The translations under genes were made by a program, and so were the position numbers. The notes beneath the pieces were generated by a model. The model saw only the letters and a list, made by a program, of their open reading frames with translations, was not told the DNA's origin and did no database searches. A DNA stretch of 10,170 nt, taken from assembly GCA_964535025.1 (NCBI GenBank), contig CAZHRW010000026.1:1-10170 (forward strand). The letters are read 5' to 3'. Below are positions 5,972 to 10,170 of the stretch, piece by piece. The first letter of the stretch is position 1. Each line of letters starts with the position of its first letter. Source of the stretch: JAAYZK01 sp964535025. GTDB taxonomy: Bacteria > Planctomycetota > Phycisphaerae > SM23-33 > FEN-1343.

Positions 5972-7131
5972 CCCCGCCCGTCCGACGCATCGGCGTGCTG
6001 ACCACCGGGCGCCACGACTGGGGCTATCTGCGGCCGGTCGTCGGCGCCATCGAGGCCCACCCGGCACTGACGCCGATCGTTTTCGTGACCGGGTCGCACC
6101 TGCATCCGGCCTACGGCCACACCGTCTCGGATGTCCGCCGGGCGGGCGTCGAGCCCGTGGAAGTGCCGCTGTTCGCCGACACGACGGGCGACGAGCCGCC
6201 CGCCATCACGCCGGCCGACCTGGCGACGCTGGCGCGGGCGCTGGCGGCGGCGCTGGCGGAGCGGTCGGTCGACGTGATGGTCGTTCTGGGCGATCGGATC
6301 GAGACGCTCATGGCGGCGGTGGTGACGGTGGCGTCGCAGATCGTCCTGGCGCACATTCACGGCGGCGACCGCGCGGCGGGGGAATTCGACGACGCCAACC
6401 GCCACGCGATCACCAAGCTCGCCCACGTGCACTTTCCCGCCACGGCCGCGGCGGCGGAGCGGATCGGCCGGATGGGCGAGGCGATCGACCGGATCCACCC
6501 GGTCGGCTCGCCTGGCATCGACAGCATCCGCGACGAGCCGCTCGCCGGCGACCGGCGGCTCGCCGAGGTCCTCGACGGCGTCGACGGGCCCTACGCGGTG
6601 ATCCTCCAGCACCCGTCGGGCCTGGGCCCGGCGGGCGAGGCGGCGACGGCCGACGCGGTCTGCCGCGGCGTCGCCGAAGCAGGACTGGCGGCGGTGTGCC
6701 TGGAGCCCAACGGCGACCCGGGGCGGGAGGCGATTCGGTCGGTGCTTCGCAAGTTCAGTTCCCACCATGGTTGGCCGATACTGGCCACTGTCGGGCGCCC
6801 GGTGTTCTTGCGCCTGATTCGCGACGCGGTCGCCCTGGTGGGCAACAGCTCGTCGGGGATGATCGAGTCGGCCGCCGTCGGCGCCGTCGCCGTCAACGTC
6901 GGCGACCGCCAGCGCGGGCGCGAGCACGGCGGCAACGTCGTGCACTGCCCGGCCGAGCGCGGCCCGATCACCGCCGCGCTGCGTCGGCTCGTGACCGACG
7001 GCCAGTGGGCCCGGGCCCTTCGCGCGGCGCCGTGCCCGTTCGGCGACGGCCGTGCCGCCGTGCGGATCGCCGAGGTCCTGGCGACGTTGGATCTGTCGCC
7101 GTCGCGGCGGATCAAGCTGAACACGTATTGA
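5968..7131 (+). CDS. neuC: NeuC/LegG-type hydrolysing UDP- (or GDP-) GlcNAc 2-epimerase
   Basis: A 387-residue enzyme of the UDP-GlcNAc 2-epimerase fold, expected to release a 2-epimerised free sugar (ManNAc or a 6-deoxy analogue) as the substrate for NeuB. Visible motifs: VLTTGRHDWGYLRP near the N-terminus, VVLGDRIET (about 106-114), HIHGGDRAAGEFDD (129-142) followed by NRHAITKLAHVHFP, VGSPGIDSI, ILQHPSG (212-218), the nucleotide-pocket motif GNSSSGMIESA (292-302), and NVGDRQRGREHGGNV (about 310-324). The start is taken as GTG at 5968, which overlaps the neuB stop as GTGA. The protein pattern (TPPVRRIGVLTTG) begins right there and no later ATG precedes the first conserved strand. Overlap implies translational coupling with neuB. 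Whether UDP- or GDP-linked sugar is used cannot be decided. Confidence 0.92.
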   Translation: MTPPVRRIGVLTTGRHDWGYLRPVVGAIEAHPALTPIVFVTGSHLHPAYGHTVSDVRRAGVEPVEVPLFADTTGDEPPAITPADLATLARALAAALAERSVDVMVVLGDRIETLMAAVVTVASQIVLAHIHGGDRAAGEFDDANRHAITKLAHVHFPATAAAAERIGRMGEAIDRIHPVGSPGIDSIRDEPLAGDRRLAEVLDGVDGPYAVILQHPSGLGPAGEAATADAVCRGVAEAGLAAVCLEPNGDPGREAIRSVLRKFSSHHGWPILATVGRPVFLRLIRDAVALVGNSSSGMIESAAVGAVAVNVGDRQRGREHGGNVVHCPAERGPITAALRRLVTDGQWARALRAAPCPFGDGRAAVRIAEVLATLDLSPSRRIKLNTY

Positions 7132-7150
7132 CCCGAATGGAGTGTTTGGG

Positions 7151-7990
7151 ATGTTCAGAGACCAGATCGAACAGATCGACCGGCTGCTGACCCTGCCGCA
7201 GATCATCACGCAGATCAACGAGGTCATCGAGAGCGAGTCGGCCGGCGCGACGGAGCTTCAGCGGGTGATCAAGGCCGATCCGGTCCTGTCGGCGAAGATT
7301 CTCCAGTTGGTCAACAGCGCATACTACGGCCTGCCGGGGCACGTGGGCAGCCTGGAGAAGGCCGTCGTGCTGCTGGGGATGACGGCGGTGAAGAACCTGG
7401 CGATCGCCGCGAGCGTCGAGCAGATGTTCGACCGCCTGACCCTGTCGGGCCCGCTGACCGGGCGGGACATGTGGCGTCACTGCCTGGCCGTGGCGACCGC
7501 CGCGCGGGAACTGGCCCAGCGGGCGTCGATGGTGTATCTCGAGGAGGTCTTCATGGCCGGGCTGATCCACGACCTGGGCCTGCTCGCCGCCGCCCAGGCC
7601 GTGCCCGCCGACGTGGCCAAGCTGGTCGAGGTCTGCATGAGCAGCAAGACCGCCTGGGAGGCCGGGGAACTGGAGATCCTCGGCATGTCCCACGCCACCG
7701 CCGGCGCGCACCTGGCGCGAAAATGGCACTTCCCCGGCTATCTCGTCGACATGATCGCCGACCACCACGCCTGGCCCGGCAAGCCCATGAGCTCCGATCT
7801 GGCCGGGGTGGTCTACCTCGCCGACACGCTCGCCTGCCGCCTGGGCGACGGATGGACCTTCACCGCACGCCACCAGGCCATCGACGCCAAGATGCTCGGC
7901 CGTCTCAACCTCGGCGAAAACGACATCTCGGAGGTCTGGAACAACCTGCCGGCCTACGTCGAGGAACTGTCGGGCATCCTGCGGATGTGA
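7151..7990 (+). CDS. Single-domain HDOD protein
   Basis: A 279-residue cytosolic HDOD (HD-related output domain) protein, a family common in signalling and motility regulation, with no receiver or GGDEF domain attached. Family hallmarks: LPQIITQINEVIE (15-27), IKADPVLSAKILQLVNSAYYG (40-60), SLEKAVVLLGMTAVKNLAI (67-85), LIHDLGLL (138-145) and ADHHAWP (203-209). The positions expected for HD-superfamily metal ligands look largely filled: H110, H140-D141, H181, H205/H206 and D225. The lysine of the HD-GYP motif HDxGK is replaced by leucine. GGAG at 7139-7142 is 8 nt before the ATG at 7151, which decides the start over an upstream in-frame GTG (7142). The gap to neuC is 19 nt, so it probably shares the neuBC transcript. 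Role in the operon is unknown; a link to flagellar control is inference. Confidence 0.9.
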   Translation: MFRDQIEQIDRLLTLPQIITQINEVIESESAGATELQRVIKADPVLSAKILQLVNSAYYGLPGHVGSLEKAVVLLGMTAVKNLAIAASVEQMFDRLTLSGPLTGRDMWRHCLAVATAARELAQRASMVYLEEVFMAGLIHDLGLLAAAQAVPADVAKLVEVCMSSKTAWEAGELEILGMSHATAGAHLARKWHFPGYLVDMIADHHAWPGKPMSSDLAGVVYLADTLACRLGDGWTFTARHQAIDAKMLGRLNLGENDISEVWNNLPAYVEELSGILRM

Positions 7991-8000
7991 GGGTCCAAAC

Positions 8001-8037
8001 TCGGAAAACTCCGAATAATCGGAGAACCAGGGGTTCC
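8001..8037 (+). terminator. Cluster of small hairpins after the HDOD gene, possible weak terminator
   Basis: CTCCGA (8009-8014), loop ATAA, TCGGAG (8019-8024) is a perfect 6-bp hairpin 18 nt after the HDOD stop. TCGGA (8001-8005) can instead pair with TCCGA (8010-8014), and GAACC (8024-8028) with GGTTC (8032-8036). There is no T-run after any of them, so strong intrinsic termination is doubtful. Confidence 0.3.
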
Positions 8038-8085
8038 GCCACGCCGTGCCCGTCCAACATTCCGCCCCCCTTACTCAATCTTCAA

Positions 8086-8113
8086 TTGACGTACGGGGAA
8101 TCTCCGGTACAAT
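8086..8113 (+). promoter_or_regulatory. Predicted sigma70-type promoter for the GEVED-repeat gene
   Basis: TTGACG (8086-8091) and TACAAT (8108-8113) are 16 nt apart, each 5/6 matches to consensus; this is the best promoter in the window. The expected start near 8120 gives a leader of roughly 107 nt. The leader contains a hairpin GGACGG (8133-8138) / CCGTCC (8148-8153) with a 9-nt loop, extendable by a G-T and a G-C pair. The rest of the gap from 7991 to 8226 shows no other gene. Confidence 0.65.
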
Positions 8114-8212
8114 ACAGCCAGTACGCGCGCGGGGACGGAAAACGGACCCGTCCTCCATGCATTTCTGCGCGTTCGCGGGCCGGTGGGCTCCGACAAATCT
8201 CCGTGGCGGGGG

Positions 8213-8218
8213 AGGAGG
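8213..8218 (+). promoter_or_regulatory. Strong ribosome binding site deciding the start at 8227
   Basis: AGGAGG lies 8 nt before the ATG at 8227 within a purine-rich run, close to an ideal Shine-Dalgarno sequence. A second in-frame ATG at 8233 exists, but the spacing favours 8227. Confidence 0.8.
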
Positions 8219-8226
8219 AAAGGACA

Positions 8227-10170
8227 ATGACCATGAAGAGGACCACGATTTGTGCTGCAATGCTTCTTCTGCTGGCCGTCGTGACGGCCGACGCCGTGGC
8301 ACAGCAGCCGTTCAAGCTCGAGTTCTCCGTCGACATCGGCTCGGATACCGAGTTGAGCGATCCGAATCGCGACGGCGACGAGGTCTTCGATCCCGGGGAC
8401 GTGTATTGGAACGACGGTGTCATCCTGGTCCCCCCGGGCGCCAGCGGGCCCAAGGACGATGCGGTCATCTTCGGCTTCGACCCCCCGCCCAAAGGGGGCC
8501 ACCCGAGTTCCGCCGTGCCCGTGGGCAACGGGTCCGTTGAGCAGTACGGGGAGTTCTTCGACCTCGACGGCCACGACCAGATCGACTGGCACCTGATCGA
8601 ACTGCTGCCCGGCGAGGGCTTCCTCGAAATGCCCATCCCGTTGGTCGACACCCTGGGCGTGTTCCCCCTGGGCTACCTGGCCATTTCCATGGACGACGAC
8701 GACGGCCCCGGCTGGCCCGTCGCCGACGTGCCCGTCACCACACCTTCGATGGCCGGGTCCCTTTACGGGACGACCGGCGGCTTCGACGAGGTGATCGAGA
8801 TTACCCTGGCGCCGATCGGCGGGGGCCTGTACGGCCTGAACAGCCTGACGCCCGCGGCGACCGAGACGATGGTGCACCCGAACCTCCAGCCCGATCCGAC
8901 CGGCGAGGACGAGGACGACGACATCGACTCCCTCGACGTGGTCGGACTGGAACCGATCGAGTTGGTGTGGACCTTCAGCGCCGACCACGAAGCTCACATG
9001 GGCCTGGACCCGGCCGATATCTACATGCCCAGCCCGACGGGCGGCGCCGTGCCCTGGCTTCTGGTCGACGGGCAGCGGCACCTGGGCCTGCGCGACGGGA
9101 CGGACGTCGACGCGTTCGAGTTCGTCTGGCTGTCGCCCGATCCGGACATCCTGCCGTCCCTGGCCGTGCTGTTCAGCGTCGACAACGACGACCCGCTGAC
9201 GCCCGTCGACGAATCGGGCGGGCTGGACCCCCGCATGATCTACGTCTCCTTTATGCTGGGGCAGAACCAGCCCCTGCTGGCAGAGCCGCTCTGGGACGAT
9301 ATCGACGCGATCGCCAACTGGTACGAGCCGATCGCCCCGGAACCCGAGGAGATCGACTGGGGCGATGCGCCCGACCGGCCCTATCCCACGCTGGCGGCCA
9401 ACAACGGCGCCAACCACCTCATCACGCCCAACCTCTTCCTCGGCGCGTCGGTCGACCCCGAGCCGGACGGCCAGCCCACGCCGGCCGCCGACGGCGATGA
9501 CAACGACGGCAACGACGACGAGGACGGCGTGAGCTTCGGCGGCGTCTTCCGGCCGGGCGCGTCCGTCCCCGTCACCGTGGTCGCCTCCGCGCCCGGGCTG
9601 CTGCAGGGCTGGGTCGACTTCAACGGCAACGGCTCCTGGGCCGACTTCGGCGAGCAGGTGTTCATCGACGCGGCCCTGACCGCCGGACCCAATACCCTCA
9701 CGATCAACGTGCCCACCTGGTCGATCATGGGCGTCACCTTCGCCCGCTTCCGCTTCTCGACGGCCAACGGCCTGAGCTTCACCGGCCAGGCGCCCGACGG
9801 CGAGGTCGAGGACTACCGCATCCACATCGACGAGCCGATCCCCGTCGACTGGGGCGATGCGCCCGACATGGCCGGCGCACCGAGCTATCCGACCCTCGCG
9901 GCCAGCAACGGCGCGAACCATACGCTCGGCAGCCAGCTCTACCTCGGCCTCCAAGTCGACGCGGAACTCGACGGCCAGCCGACGATGGCCGCCGACGGCG
10001 ATGACCTCAACGGCGTCGACGACGAGGACGGCGTGAACTTCGTCACGGCGTTGCTCTACGGCCGCCAGGCCAAAGTCGACGTGGTCGCCTCCCAGGCCGG
10101 CATGCTCGATGCCTGGATCGACTACAACGCCGACGGCGACTGGACCGACGCCGGCGAGCAGATCTTCGCC
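8227..10170 (+). CDS. Secreted GEVED-repeat protein, 3' end missing
   Basis: The frame is open from 8227 to the window edge (648 codons, no stop), so the gene is partial. Residues 1-25 form a signal peptide: MTMKRTT, a hydrophobic core (CAAMLLLLAVVTA) and a likely cleavage site AVA|QQ. Mature residues about 35-60 have an acidic DPNRDGDEVFDPGD stretch. Residues about 150-375 hold divergent repeats each ending DDIDSL, TDVDAF or DDIDAI. From 377 come long repeats, each starting DWGDAPD, then YPTLAA.NGANH, an acidic GDD..G.DDEDGV segment (423-435), a WVDFNGNGSW calcium-loop-like motif (462-471) and GEVEDY (525-530). The second copy begins at 541, a 164-residue (492-nt) period, and is cut off in DYNADGDW. 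This matches GEVED-domain extracellular proteins of planctomycetes and related bacteria, likely surface or adhesive and calcium-binding. Any C-terminal sorting signal lies outside the window. It has its own promoter, so a link to the sugar genes is not implied. Confidence 0.88.
   Translation, partial: MTMKRTTICAAMLLLLAVVTADAVAQQPFKLEFSVDIGSDTELSDPNRDGDEVFDPGDVYWNDGVILVPPGASGPKDDAVIFGFDPPPKGGHPSSAVPVGNGSVEQYGEFFDLDGHDQIDWHLIELLPGEGFLEMPIPLVDTLGVFPLGYLAISMDDDDGPGWPVADVPVTTPSMAGSLYGTTGGFDEVIEITLAPIGGGLYGLNSLTPAATETMVHPNLQPDPTGEDEDDDIDSLDVVGLEPIELVWTFSADHEAHMGLDPADIYMPSPTGGAVPWLLVDGQRHLGLRDGTDVDAFEFVWLSPDPDILPSLAVLFSVDNDDPLTPVDESGGLDPRMIYVSFMLGQNQPLLAEPLWDDIDAIANWYEPIAPEPEEIDWGDAPDRPYPTLAANNGANHLITPNLFLGASVDPEPDGQPTPAADGDDNDGNDDEDGVSFGGVFRPGASVPVTVVASAPGLLQGWVDFNGNGSWADFGEQVFIDAALTAGPNTLTINVPTWSIMGVTFARFRFSTANGLSFTGQAPDGEVEDYRIHIDEPIPVDWGDAPDMAGAPSYPTLAASNGANHTLGSQLYLGLQVDAELDGQPTMAADGDDLNGVDDEDGVNFVTALLYGRQAKVDVVASQAGMLDAWIDYNADGDWTDAGEQIFA
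9355..10170 (+). repeat. 492-nt direct repeat within the GEVED gene
   Basis: Two in-frame copies begin at 9355 and 9847; the first 20 bases or so are identical (DWGDAPD coding) and the GCCGACGGCGATGAC segment also recurs. The rest has diverged more in DNA than in protein pattern. The second copy is truncated by the window edge. Expansion by unequal recombination is plausible. Confidence 0.8.

Noticed and set aside
8071..9954. 627-codon minus-strand open frame opposite the secreted protein
   Set aside because: The plus frame has a promoter, a strong ribosome binding site, a signal peptide and GEVED motifs; the minus frame has none and crosses the promoter region.

Overview
The window is a GC-rich stretch of bacterial chromosome, most likely from a planctomycete (Planctomycetota, perhaps the Phycisphaerae). 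The clearest pointers are the last gene, a secreted protein with long acidic WGDAPD...YPTL / GEVEDY repeats typical of that phylum, and AT-rich degenerate short tandem repeats between genes that are otherwise very GC-rich. This placement comes from memory of family distributions, not from a search.

Layout. 1-173 has no gene, only a short 9-nt tandem repeat and inverted repeats. 174-929 (minus) is a small class I SAM-dependent methyltransferase. It is read divergently from everything else across a 114-nt gap (930-1043) that seems to hold two opposed sigma70-type promoters; the minus-strand one would give a leaderless message. 1044-2945 (plus) encodes a 633-residue DUF115/MptE-like protein related to Maf glycosyltransferases. 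It overlaps by 4 nt (ATGA) a 523-residue fusion (2942-4513): a nucleotidyltransferase-like N-terminus, a radical-SAM-like barrel in which all three cluster cysteines appear replaced, and a C-terminal SPASM-like cysteine region. An AT-rich 7-nt repeat tract (about 4553-4760) and a structured leader separate this pair from neuB (4874-5971) and neuC (5968-7131), which overlap by 4 nt (GTGA). Nineteen bases on comes a single-domain HDOD protein (7151-7990). After a 236-nt gap with a good promoter and a strong ribosome binding site, the secreted GEVED-repeat protein starts at 8227 and runs off the right edge.

How the genes fit together. NeuC makes the N-acetylhexosamine precursor and NeuB condenses it with phosphoenolpyruvate to a nine-carbon 2-keto sugar acid (sialic, legionaminic or a related acid). 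Maf-type proteins are known in other bacteria to be needed for attaching such sugars to flagellin. The central block is therefore best read as part of a nonulosonic-acid protein-glycosylation locus, probably for the flagellum. No ordinary CMP-sugar synthetase (NeuA) is visible. The odd fusion protein sits where one might be expected, but its nucleotide-binding loop is eroded, so that link is only a hypothesis. It is the most unusual object in the window. The right-hand secreted protein looks like a separate transcription unit.

Limits: no searches or structure predictions were run. Promoters and hairpins were read by eye, and the GEVED gene is incomplete.
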